Shown: positions 49,199-58,490 of the stretch, piece by piece | How positions within the stretch are numbered: position 1 is the stretch's first letter | How the letters are laid out: every line of letters starts with the position of its first letter | Assembly (NCBI GenBank): GCA_018398575.1 | Contig: JAGTXZ010000006.1 | Location: 558,001-622,000 of the forward strand | DNA length: 64,000 nucleotides | Source: Ampelomyces quisqualis | Taxonomy: Eukaryota; Ascomycota; Dothideomycetes; Pleosporales; Phaeosphaeriaceae | Direction of reading: 5' to 3' | Program-made: the position numbers and the translations under genes | Notes under the pieces: model-generated | What the model was told of the DNA's origin: nothing | The model's input: the letters and a program-made list of their open reading frames with translations, nothing else | Databases searched by the model: none

Positions 49199-49918
49199 CT
49201 ATAGCAGCAATTAGAGTGTAACTATAGAAACGTCTAGGCTTTTTAGCCTTAATAACAATACTATAATTATTAGTAATATAGTACTCTAGAGCACTATAAC
49301 CCTTAAATAATTTCTAAACTATTAGCCTATTGTAATAATATAGTAATAGAAGGGCAATATGCTTATACTACAGAGACTAGTACTAATCCTTACCTTGCAA
49401 CGCTGCTTGCTAAAGACTAGAAAAATGCCCTTTTAGAAAGGAGCACTAGGCTTCTGCTTATTCTTATCTTTATTACTAGCGTTCTAAACAGTCTATATTA
49501 CATTAATAACGCAATACAATTGCAATTGTATACATTTACTTACCTTAACTTCTTTAACTTTATAGGTAGAGTAGTTACAGGGCAGTGTGTCTATAGCAAG
49601 ATAGGCCTTGTAGTCTGCTTGTATTGCATTAATATTGTAATAACAATGCAATACTATAACATAGTATTCTCTCCTAAGCTACAGGTAAAGGTAAAGTAAG
49701 GCAACTTACATAGGCCTTAAGCAACGCGTAAGAGGCTATTATAAGCCTAGAATTTGTTGTGTAGAGGTGTAATAAAGTTTTTATTGTAATAAAAGTGCAA
49801 TAAGGCAATATTTGGGCGTGGTGGTTGTAGTAACGTGGGTGAGGTGGGTGAGGTTTTGGGTAGCAGGGTGAGGTTACGTTTTGGGAGTTGAGCTGCTGCG
49901 CCACTGCTAAGCCGTTGG

Positions 49919-49949
49919 CGAGTTTTTAGCGTGGCGGGGTGAGGTGTAT
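49919..49949 (-). repeat. Right 31-bp TIR of the large element
   Basis: Inverse complement of 18286-18316 with one mismatch. Confidence 0.9.
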
Positions 49950-49954
49950 ACACT

Positions 49955-49962
49955 GTTCAAGG
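49955..49962 (+). repeat. Right target-site duplication GTTCAAGG
   Basis: Matches 18274-18281. The first G may belong to the element end (…ACTG), which would leave a 7-bp TSD. Confidence 0.8.
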
Positions 49963-50384
49963 TCTCTTTTCCGACAGCAACTACCGACCTTTTGCGGATA
50001 AAAAAGCTAACCGCTCTTCCGGGACAGCATCGGCAGTCGTTGAGTGCGCTAGCTCAAATCAACTGGTCTTGTAGATCTAACCCCCTTCTGAGATTCTTCT
50101 CCGTCCTCAGATGGCGTCACCATCGGAATTTTTGCGTGTCTTTCACGCGCACAAGCACTTGGCGGCCAAAGACACTTCGAGCGCCGAAGTTTTGAAGTGG
50201 GTCGTTGATCCTGGTAAAAGTATGCAAGTGCATACCCTGGCAACGAAATCCGGGGTGATATAATCCGGGGACGAATTAGGGGGCAAGTCGAGGAACAAAC
50301 ATATAACTGGAGATGTGCTCGACGCGCCTTCGAATACGCGAAAGTGCAGGTAGATTCAAGCTCCTGTAGCCTCCCCACGCCAGA
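49963..50384. promoter_or_regulatory. Transporter-proximal half of the split divergent promoter
   Basis: 422 bp of normal composition between the right target-site copy and the transporter start. The 147-codon minus-strand frame at 50049-50492 overlaps the transporter's first exon and intron and looks like a shadow. Confidence 0.5.
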
Positions 50385-52011
50385 ATGGGCCACGCAATAA
50401 CCATCTTCTCTGCAATTTTCCTGGCAATCGGAGGATGTAAGTACTGCTTCAGTAGAAGTGGTTTCGAGAGTCATGACTGATGAACTCGCCATCCGGTAGT
50501 TCTTTTCGGATATGACTCCGGTATTATCACATCCACGATCGCACTCCCGACCTTCAAGGACTTTTTTAAAGATCCCTCCGATACTAGCATCGGTGGGATT
50601 GTGTCCGCATTCCAGGGCGGCGCGATCGCTGGAACGATTTTCAACATGTTGTTCGCAGATGTGTTAGGTCGCCGTTGGACCATTATGGTAGGCTCCCTGG
50701 TATCAGTTCTGGGAAGTTCTCTCCAAGCGGGTGCCACCAATATGGCGATGTTGATAATCGGACGTTTCATCGGCGGATTTGCTGTGGGGCAATTGACCAG
50801 TACGATTCCTATGTATGCAGGAGAACTGTCCATTCCGAAGTACCGTGGTGTCATGTCTGGATTGCTGCAATGGATGCTTGGCTGGGGGTTCTTCGTTGCT
50901 CAATGGCTAGGCTACGGATGCTCCTTCAACAGCACTGAATTCTCGTGTAAGTTCTCAGAGACTACAGCCTCAATCGGCTGACAAATGTATAACAGGGCGC
51001 TTCCCACTCGCTTTTCAGAACGTGCCCGGCTTAATATTGATCGGTGGGGTCATGTTTCTCAATGAATCACCACGATGGCTTATGGAGAAAGATCGCCATG
51101 AAGAGGCTATCGCATCGCTCAGGAAGCTCCGCAAGGGAACGGACGACGAGCTTATCGATCTCGAGTTCCGCGAGATCCGCGATGTCATCATGGCCGACCG
51201 CGCCCTGGGAAACATTGGTTGGACTTCCATCCTCACAAAACCTACATGGCGTAAGAGGTTGTTACTGGGCTGCGGTGTACAAGCTTTCGGGCCTCTCAGC
51301 GGTATCAATGTCATCAATTACTACGGTTTTGCTCCCCATATTTTCCTGTGTATTCAACGCTGAATATATACAGGTCCCAGGATTTATGAAATTCTGGGAA
51401 TATCAACGCGCGAATCACTCCTGATCATTGGCATCCAGGGTGGCCTGTCGATCGTGTGGTGCACCATCGCTCTAGCCCTTCTCGACAGAGTGGGACGTGT
51501 CAAACCATTGATCGTCTCTGCGGCCGGACTTGGAGCGGCGCTGCTCGTCAATGCGGTACAAGGCCAGTATCTCGACATCAACAATGCTGCTCAGCTACGA
51601 AGTATGGTTGCCATGAACTTTGTCTTCTCATTCTTCTATACACCTCTCGGCATTATCAGCTGGGTGTATCCAGCCGAGATCTTCCCCGTCGAGTGTCGTG
51701 CGCTCGGCAACGCCATCACTACCTTCACGAACTGGACCGTCAATCTGATCTTTGCACAATTCTCGCCACAAGCACTTACCTCGCTGGAGTTCAAGTACTT
51801 CTACGTCTTCTTTGTCTTCAATCTCATAGCATGTGTATGCTACTGGGTGTTTTATCCCGAGACAAAGGGTCGCAGCTTGGAGCAGATGGATCAGCTTTTT
51901 GGCGATCAGCTGGTACCACACGCATTGCAAGATCCGGAAGCTGCAGCTGCAGCTGTCGAGAAGGACGAAAAACTGCACACCGAGGTCCACAACTATGGAT
52001 CGATCGCTTGA
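50385..52011 (+). CDS. MFS sugar transporter (sugar porter family)
   Basis: Exons are 50385-50436, 50500-50946, 50996-51325 and 51374-52011, giving 488 residues. Introns are 63, 49 and 48 bp; the third uses a weak donor, GTTTTG. Joined, they restore family motifs in order: GGFLFGYDSGIITS in helix 1, DVLGRRW in the 2-3 loop, IIGRFIGGFAVG and PMYAGELSIPKYRGVMSG, NESPRWL after helix 6, INVINYYGPRIYE in helix 7, and PETKGRSLEQMDQLF near the end. About twelve membrane spans at the plasma membrane; substrate not decided by sequence. Its head-to-head ancestral position with a cytosolic rhamnosidase suggests uptake of rhamnose or a rhamnoside (inference). Confidence 0.9.
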
Positions 52012-52358
52012 GATGCCGTCGGGAAGGCTCGCGATCGAGCTTGCATTGCTGTAATGTGTTAGTTGGAGTGTGGTAGCGAGGACTTTGTTTGCAGATCTGG
52101 CTGGCACTTCTTTGCTCAGAATGACGCTCCGAGCCTAAAGAGCATTCGCAATTCGACATGTACCAATCTCCGGATGCGAATATGAGTACAATGTTGTTAT
52201 TGGGAGGAGACAAACGCAAAACATGGGTGATGGCCACGCTACAAGGTAGCAAATCGCGTGCAAGTTGAAAATTACAAACGAGCCCCTCAATTTGTGGCGC
52301 CTGTGTCATCTAGACGAACTCTCACTTCATGAGACCGTGCTCCTCCCGTTCTGTCTGA
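52012..52358. other. Convergent intergenic region
   Basis: 347 bp between the transporter stop and the metallopeptidase stop; holds both 3' ends. No gene seen. Confidence 0.5.
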
Positions 52359-54826
52359 TCACCACAATTGGCAAGTTGGCTCCTTCACCTTGCACTGGAA
52401 GCTCTCCCTGAACTCGCGACTGTTTGCCATAGTGCCAATTACACGAGCCCACTTGGGTGCATGTGGATCGGTGTACACTCGGTTCATCGCAGCATCCTTG
52501 GTAGACTTGCCGCACCACCAGTTGGAATAAGTGACGAAGAAGAGTTGATCATGTGTGAAGTGCTCCAGACCCGGCAAATCTTTGTTCGGCTTCTCTGCAG
52601 CATGAAGCTTCCATGCTTGGAATGAAGCAGAGAGACCACCTGCGTCTGCGATGTTCTCGCCTAGCGTTAGACGGCCGTTAACGTGCAGTGGCTTGTCGTC
52701 TGGTCCGGGCACGGTGAAATCGGCATACTGCTTCACAAAGCAGTCGGCCTTTTCCTCAAATGCTTTTACTGTTGCGTTTGACCACCAATTCGAGTAGTTA
52801 CCTCGTTCATCATAGTGTCTTCCAGTTGAGTCAAAAGCGTGACTCAGTTCGTGGCCAGCAACCGACCCAAACGCGCCGTAGGACATGTACGCAGGAGCTT
52901 CAACATCAAAGACTGGCCGTTGCATAATCCCCGCAGGAAATACGATCTCTTGTCTGGGAAGCTACAAGTCAGAAATAAATTTCTGAGAAGTGTAGTGGTC
53001 AAAACTTACCCGGGTGGGTTGTAGTAGGCGTTGACAGTGGGTACAGTCATGCCCCATTGATCGCGATCGACCGGCTTGCCTAGCGCCGACCACTCGAGAT
53101 TGATTGCAAAACGATTTGCTACCAACTGATTCTGGAAGAAAGAGTCCGACGAGATGTTCATCGACTTGTAGTAATCGACCAACATGTGAGGATTCATGAT
53201 GTCGGGACTCTTGGTTGGGTAACCAATTTTCTGCACAATATTGTGAACTTTCTGAATCGCAAGCTTCGTCGTGTTCTTATCCATCCATTCGGCGGAGTTC
53301 AGCTTCTTGATAAATTCTGTTTTGATGTCTGTGACGATAGTGTCGCCAAACTGCTTCGCGTCTGCCGAAAACGCCTTCTCTACGAAGAAGCGACTGAGAA
53401 TCCAGCCCAACGTGTCGTCGACATGTGCTACACAACTCCTCCAGCGCTCAGGCGCTGACTCAGGGTCCTAAAGCAGTCAATATTATCGTTGGCTGGTCAT
53501 TTTTTGACAACTGTATACCTTTCCAGCCAATACGTTCCGGAAACGTTTATAGGGCTTGACCGCATCAGCCTCCACGTAAGACGACAGAGATTGAACAGCT
53601 TTCCAGATAAAGTAGCTCTGCAGAACCTCCCTATCGGTCGAAGCGAGGATGATCGACAGCTCTTTCAGGTACTTTGGTGCCATGACGATAACGCGCTGGA
53701 CATCGGACTTTGCGGGTGCTAGGTCATGGATGAGTGTCTTCAGCTCAATCTCTGGAGCTATTGCCGCAGCTTCGTCTATCAACATTGGGTTGTAGTACTT
53801 TGTGACGTCGCCACGGTCCTCAGAATCTGGCGAGGCTGCGGCGAGTCTTTTCTCTAGGTCGATAATCTTACCGAAAGCGTCCACGTCTTGGCCAGGGTAA
53901 AGCATGGTGAGGACATCCACGGCAACATCTCGATAAGTTTCCACTAGCTTGTTGTCTTCATAGCGTTCCTTCGATGGAAGACCGAAGCTGTATGGCGCCG
54001 AAACGGAAACAACGACAGTGTCGGGATCCGTGTCATCGGCACCTGTGTCAACATCGACCAAACTCGTGATACCGTATCTCGCAAGTAATAGGATTGTGTC
54101 TTTGAGGTCATGGTTACTGGACGATTCAGAAGCAACCACAGAATATGTCTTCTTGATCTCCTCTGTGACGTCTTTGAGAGGCTTTACCCCTAAGGTTTTA
54201 ATCTGATCCTCGTTGAGACATGCGTCATACACAGCTTTCATCTTGTTGAAGTTTTCCTCGTCGGCGGACTTCTTAGACGCCATCAATTGCATGGGCGAGA
54301 AGTATGAATGCTTTGCAAAGTCAATCAGGTAAGTCGAGTGCACGAAAAATCCTTACCTGACTATCTTTCGGATACGGCGCTTCGAGAATGTGGCGAAGAA
54401 GCAACTGTGACTGCTCAGACATGATCGTGCCGGTGAAGGCATCGCCCTGGTCGGACCGCAAATCATGCCTGTCTCGCCAGCCACCACAGACAAGCTCTTC
54501 GAAATTCTCGCAAGGGTCGAGTTCCTTGTACTTGGGAGATAAATTGTATAGTAATTCAGATGCAGCGTGCACACAAGCTGAGGTCAGGCACAGCTCTGCG
54601 TGATCAACCACAGCAGGATTGCCGACTAAGCCCGTAAGCTATCGGAAAAGATCGCGAAAAACCAGCAACCTGGATACGTACCATAGAGCATACCATGATA
54701 TACGATTCCTGCCGCTGCTGCTGCAGTAAGTACTCTGCCGATCACCCGTCCCTTAGGGCATCGTTGCACCCGCGAACATCGTTCAGCTGGTGCAGCGACG
54801 GGGATGAGTGGCGTCTTTTCGGACAT
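52359..54826 (-). CDS. M13 (neprilysin/endothelin-converting-enzyme type) zinc metallopeptidase
   Basis: Minus-strand exons are 54826-54682, 54625-54357, 54310-53519, 53467-53010 and 52953-52359; together 752 residues, the usual M13 length. Introns are 46-56 bp with GTA donors and AG acceptors. A short cytosolic N-terminus is followed by one hydrophobic span (VLTAAAAAGIVYHGMLY), so it is type II membrane-bound. CVHAASELLYNLSPKY and the CENFEELVCGGW signature open the ectodomain. The catalytic part has NAYYNPPGQEIVFPAGIMQ, the zinc site HELSH at about residue 589, ENIADAGG at about 654 (third ligand Glu plus Asp), and a C-terminal CQLW close to the family's CxxW. It should cleave small peptides outside the cell or in a secretory compartment. 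No damage. Confidence 0.9.
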
Positions 54827-55656
54827 GTTGATGCCACTCAAAGACTGGAGAAGCGCGAACACGAAATGGATGCAAGTTAGACGGTATCAGCCAGTTGAGT
54901 ATCAAATCTTTGATGATGGATGAGATGATGGGAGCCGGGAGCTTGGAGTTGAGGATGACGCGGAGATCACGGGGAATCTGGGGTGCATGACTAGTTGCCA
55001 GGGGAACCCGCCAACGTCTGCGCCGCCAAGGACACGTGACGCGATTCTATTTATCTTCGTGGAGATGCAAATTTGATTCGACGATAGATGTACCCTTAGA
55101 GTAGCAGCACGATACGCAACACACTTCACTGGTTTGACAGCCCATTTTCAGACTGCGGCTCGCTCGTTCACGGTCGCACATCTGAGCATCCCAAAACCAA
55201 TAGCAGCCGTTACCGAACGTTGCAATTTTCGTCGCCAGCGCGTCCTGCACCTGTCCCAACGGCAACTTGGTCATCTAGTCCTCGCAATGGTGGCTTGGCA
55301 GTGCTTCTCCCACACCCATGAAACGTGGACCATGCTTTGGACTCCACCAGTAAATTTCAAAAGTGTGACCCTTACGGAGTGCACAGAGCGTCATGGTGGT
55401 TGATTACCTAGCTGTGCCTGCAGCCGATTCGCCGAGCTTCCTGTTTAGCATGCCTCGGTACAACCGATATGCGGGGCTACGGCGCTAACTGAGGGGCAGT
55501 GAATGGCGTAAGTACCTAGCTTACGGAGTACAGTACAGGTTGTTGTAATGCTTGGCTTTTGCCTCTTGACGTTTAAACAATAGATCGGACAGTTCATATC
55601 ATCACTCAACGATTACTGGTTTCATTCTACCTAGGTAGGAAGTATCGCATCTCGCA
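54827..55656. other. Divergent intergenic region, peptidase and hydrolase promoters
   Basis: 830 bp without a supported gene. The 89-codon plus-strand and 75-codon minus-strand frames around 55050-55400 overlap each other and lack motifs. A CTACCTAGGTAGG palindrome lies at 55627-55639, just upstream of the hydrolase start; it could be a regulatory site (unproven). Confidence 0.4.
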
Positions 55657-56724
55657 ATGACCCTCGACTTCTCTCAATATGGCGGCCCTTCTGAGGATTG
55701 GCTCGCCGTTGAAAAAACGCTGCCGGCTTTGACATTCGACATCAATGCGGATCCAGGCGCTCTTCGAAGTGCTGTGAACATTGAGCGAGAGAACCGCACG
55801 GCCGCTGCGATGGCGGAACTATCGGCCCACGTACACATTGCGGATTACTCCATTTCTACCCGGGATGGATCATCAATCGAGGCTCGAACCTACCGCTCAG
55901 TCAAGAAAGACAAAAATGAGAAGCTGCCAGTATACCTCTACTTCCATGGTGGCGGCTTCATCTTTGGTACGCTGAGCAGCGAAGACGCTACATGTGCCCA
56001 AACAGCCATCAAGACTGGTGCGGTCGTCCTCAATGTGAATTATCGTCATACACCGGAATACGTCTTCCCCACCGCATGGCACGATGCCGAAGACGCTCTC
56101 GCATGGATCCACAAGAACATCGACACCATCGGTGGCGACCCTGCCAAAGTCATTGTCGGCGGTGTCTCCGCTGGTGGTCAACTCTCCGCGGCACTTACAC
56201 TCGAACAACACCTCAAGAAGAGCGACGTGACAAAAGACTTACCACCTCTCGCGGGCCAAATCCTCATCATCCCCTGTGTTGCAGCTCCGTCGACATACGA
56301 TCAAGGCCCAGGCAAGAAGCTCAAAGTCTCGTCTTACGTCGAGAACGAATTTGCACCGGTCCTTCCGAAGACTACTGTCGAATTTTTCACTGCCTTGTTG
56401 AAAGTAGAAACACCAGATCTCAAAGATACAAAGCTCAACATCGTCAATGCTACGGAGGATGAAGTCAGAGGCTTGCCGCCTACAGTCTTTGGTATTGCTG
56501 GACTAGATCCGCTGCGAGATGAGGCGCTACTGTACGCGAAGCTGCTTTCAGAGGCCAATGTGCCTACGGAGATACGACTCTTCAAGGGAGTGCCACATGG
56601 TCATAGGAGGTTCGGAGACGCACTCAAGGCGTCGAAACACTGGGATGATTGCATCGAGGAAGGTATCGAGTGGGTGTTGACAAAGCCGAAGGCGACAGGG
56701 AAGTTTGACGTCAAGCTCCCTTGA
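55657..56724 (+). CDS. Alpha/beta hydrolase, HSL-type esterase/lipase, 355 residues
   Basis: Single exon. The oxyanion-hole motif HGGGF lies at 97-101, the nucleophile elbow GGVSAGG at 168-174 with Ser171. GLDPLRDE (acid Asp) and VPHGHRRF (catalytic His) follow near the C-terminus. Order and spacing fit the alpha/beta-hydrolase-3 (hormone-sensitive lipase-like) family, which hydrolyses carboxyl esters of small acyl groups. No signal peptide, so it is probably cytosolic. The first 60 residues would form the cap. Substrate unknown. It lies tail-to-tail with the epoxide-hydrolase relic, a different branch of the same fold. Confidence 0.88.
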   Translation: MTLDFSQYGGPSEDWLAVEKTLPALTFDINADPGALRSAVNIERENRTAAAMAELSAHVHIADYSISTRDGSSIEARTYRSVKKDKNEKLPVYLYFHGGGFIFGTLSSEDATCAQTAIKTGAVVLNVNYRHTPEYVFPTAWHDAEDALAWIHKNIDTIGGDPAKVIVGGVSAGGQLSAALTLEQHLKKSDVTKDLPPLAGQILIIPCVAAPSTYDQGPGKKLKVSSYVENEFAPVLPKTTVEFFTALLKVETPDLKDTKLNIVNATEDEVRGLPPTVFGIAGLDPLRDEALLYAKLLSEANVPTEIRLFKGVPHGHRRFGDALKASKHWDDCIEEGIEWVLTKPKATGKFDVKLP

Positions 56725-56764
56725 AACACATAGCTTTTCGATAGACAATGTACCTTGATACTAT

Positions 56765-57370
56765 AGCAGGAAGTAACACGCCCCTTCCAAATGTCTCCGG
56801 TTGCTCTTTCGCAATGTAATGACCGCAATCACGGATCGTCAATATCCTCCGTGATCCCTAAACCACGCCTCATTCGGCTCTGTATCCCGCTCGAAGGCAC
56901 GATAAACCTCGTGCACCGCTCTGAAAGCTCCAGGCTGCGCATATGCAAGCGCATAATAACTGAGGTCACGAGGCGTGATTGCCGCGCTATTGCAGGTGAT
57001 CTTATCGAAGGATTGCTTGCCGTATTTCTGCTCCTTGCCCACAATCAAGATCTATACGGTGGAACACGAAGTGAAAGATATCCGGCGAGCCTTTGATATC
57101 ATCGCAAGTGAACGTTCCAGGCAGCGGGCACTCGCCTCAAATGAGGATGGCGACATGATAAATCATTTGAATAGTGTGTTGCGCAGGCGAAAGCAATCAT
57201 CCCACCAAAACCGTGACCCATGGCATGAATCTTCTCTTCGATTTTGAGATAGTGTCTGATCAAGATGTGCAGGTTTGCTATGCAACATGTTCATGCTTAG
57301 GACCCGAGACTACTAGTGCGCTTGAGTAGCGCCGCTAACGTTGAGACGCTTGGCGGGCGCGCTCAGGAGG
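56765..57370 (-). pseudogene. Epoxide-hydrolase-like alpha/beta hydrolase relic
   Basis: Reading downward on the minus strand: KRLNVSGATQAH (57313-57350 region) and GPKHEHVA mark the start. After a gap come LKIEEKIHAMGHGFGGMIAFA (about 57180-57245), where the family has GHDxGG; the nucleophile Asp is now Gly. FTCDDIKGS and IVGKEQKYGKQSFDKI follow, then AAITPRDLSYYALAYAQPGA and AVHEVYRAFERD, which match the cap and C-terminal helices. Near 56800 is CGHYIAKEQPE, containing the catalytic His. The pieces lie in different frames with stops, and the segment that should hold HGWP is missing. Clearly a dead copy. Confidence 0.65.
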
Positions 57371-57643
57371 AGCATTCCACATCTCCTCTCAAGACTTACG
57401 GCATTAGGAGCGCTTGGGTGGAGGTGTGCTCTCGATATACTGCAGGGTGCCAACCATTCAGAGAGGGTCCTGATCATTACCACACAGAGCGTTGGGACGA
57501 CATGGCGCAATATAACCCCGCAATGTCACCACAGTTGCTGTGGACGTTCGTCAGCCTGCAAAGGATTCCTTAATTACGACGATTCCCAAACAGGGTACTG
57601 AAATTATCAGTGCTCGTAATCTAGAGCGATACCTAAATCAAGA
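57371..57643. other. Upstream region of the carbonic anhydrase
   Basis: 273 bp with short overlapping frames. An additional 5' exon of the carbonic anhydrase could hide here; nothing firm. Confidence 0.3.
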
Positions 57644-58235
57644 ATGTGGAGAGCACCGTCTAACTCACCAGCCAATGGAGAGAGGAATCTCAAGACGGGG
57701 AACGAAGACTACGCTGCTGCATTTACGCAAGGCCATCTAGCGCTTCCGCCTAGCCAGAAATATTCTGTTCGTATGTACCCCACATGTGATTTCTATTTGG
57801 CAATTTCCAACGTCCTGCTTCTTGATTCTTCTAGTAACTTGCATGGATGCTCGCATCGATCCCACCGCAGCCTTCGGTATCCCCCTCGGTGCCGCTCACG
57901 TTATCCGTAATGCCGGTGCGTCTGCACGCGATGCCTTCCGATCAATCGTTATATCGCAGCAACTTCTGGGCACTACCGAGGTGCTGGTCGTAAAACATAC
58001 GGGCTGTGGTATGCTCACTTTCGACAACGAGACTGCGAAGGAACTAGTTAAGCAGAACAAGGGTGAGGCAGCTGCAAAGGAAGTGGCAGGCCTGGACTTT
58101 CTTACGTTTCTGGATCTCGAAGCAGAAGTGAAGAAAGACGTTGAGTGGCTTCAGGATAGGGCCGTTGAAGAAGGCATTACGTTCACTGGTTGGGTGTATG
58201 AGGTGGAGACTGGAAAGGTGCGAAGAGTTGTCTAG
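57644..58235 (+). CDS. Beta-class carbonic anhydrase, two exons
   Basis: Exons 57644-57770 and 57835-58235, 175 residues. The 64-bp intron (GTATGT...TTCTAG) is phase 1 and rejoins SQKYSVL to TCMDARID. Zinc ligands are Cys45 in CMDAR, His97 and Cys100 in HTGCG; Asp47 and Arg49 form the conserved dyad. Short beta-CAs of this length occur in fungi and bacteria. It interconverts CO2 and bicarbonate in the cytosol or mitochondria. The start is the first in-frame ATG; the N-terminal GNEDYAAAF matches the family's usual NExYAxxF, so little if anything is missing. Confidence 0.85.
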
Positions 58236-58490
58236 GCGTCCTCAATACGATAGGTTTATCATTGCTCTCAACTATTGTTCCCGTATGGGTGATGAATCAC
58301 TGATGATGATGATGCACGACGATGTACTCTGTATGAGCGGTCGCTTCATCTTGTTCAAAGGAAGCTGCTATCACTAATGGGAGAAGGGGTTATTCGGTGG
58401 TTTGTTTATCGGCCCGATGAGGCTTAGCGTGTAGCTATTTGAGCGGCTCCTTTAGAGTCTGCTCCTCAATCAATTTAATAACAACTTCAT
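58236..58490. other. 3' flank of the carbonic anhydrase up to the RIP boundary
   Basis: Normal composition. The last TCA/CCA-rich sequence is near 58460-58490, after which the RIP pattern begins abruptly. Confidence 0.5.

Larger units (their letters stand above)
47760..49700 (-). pseudogene. Intron-rich gene B (unknown family), convergent to gene A
   Basis: On the minus strand, exons alternate with 37-53 bp introns. Readable exons include DYKAYLAIDTLPCNYSTYKV (about 49544-49615), SNKDKNKQKPSAPF, GYSALEYYITNNYSIVIKAK (about 49200-49315), a helical stretch FYSYVALIRKIKEL ... YKINLASINAGLDNS (about 49020-49157), KTKRVLKVLEKIKA, KKKPTIAASFTSLAKNKAKD (about 48760-48863), FSYSKIVSKHYNPK, TAYNLLYNKDNILLLPMQK, and SARDITALLISLRLSI. 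Several exons have no stop at all; others carry TAG/TAA at likely Gln/Trp sites. Introns with clean borders: 49493-49543, 49158-49198, 48864-48906, 48710-48754, 48573-48620, 48451-48497 and 48275-48320. The true start near the right TIR is unclear; no homologous family comes to mind. Confidence 0.6.
18282..49954. mobile_element. 31.7-kb TIR-bounded element with nested retrotransposons
   Basis: The ends carry a 31-bp inverted repeat (18286-18316 against 49919-49949) with a single mismatch, starting ATACACCTCA and ending AACTCG. Outside lie matching GTTCAAGG copies. The left end reads CAGG... and the right end, including the shared G, reads ...ACTG; with a 7-8 bp TSD this is compatible with hAT-like or KDZ-like cut-and-paste elements. 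The superfamily is not proven because I do not recognise a transposase. Removing the 19.6 kb of LTR retrotransposon DNA leaves about 12.1 kb. That holds a plus-strand intron-rich gene from the left, a minus-strand intron-rich gene from the right, and an AT-rich core. The outermost 100-140 bp at each end escape RIP; everything between is heavily mutated. Confidence 0.75.

Noticed and set aside
18400..49700. Reading frames interrupted mainly by TAG, suggesting TAG/TAA reassignment or readthrough
   Set aside because: The host genes on both sides use TAA, TAG and TGA as ordinary stops. The excess TAG/TAA is confined to the AT-rich blocks and follows from TGG to TAG and CAG/CAA changes under the (C/T)CA mutation pattern.
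49674..49953. Two overlapping minus-strand frames starting inside the right TIR as separate small genes
   Set aside because: They begin at GTG codons and one reads on into gene B; more likely the unmutated 5' end or leader of gene B.
18282..49955. A Starship-type giant element with a tyrosine-recombinase captain
   Set aside because: I could not recognise a DUF3435-type captain at either end. The borders are 31-bp TIRs with a 7-8 bp duplication, and most of the size is due to nested retrotransposons. A genome-wide search could reopen this.
52839..54603. Plus-strand frames of 60-90 codons
   Set aside because: Shadows of the M13 peptidase exons and introns.
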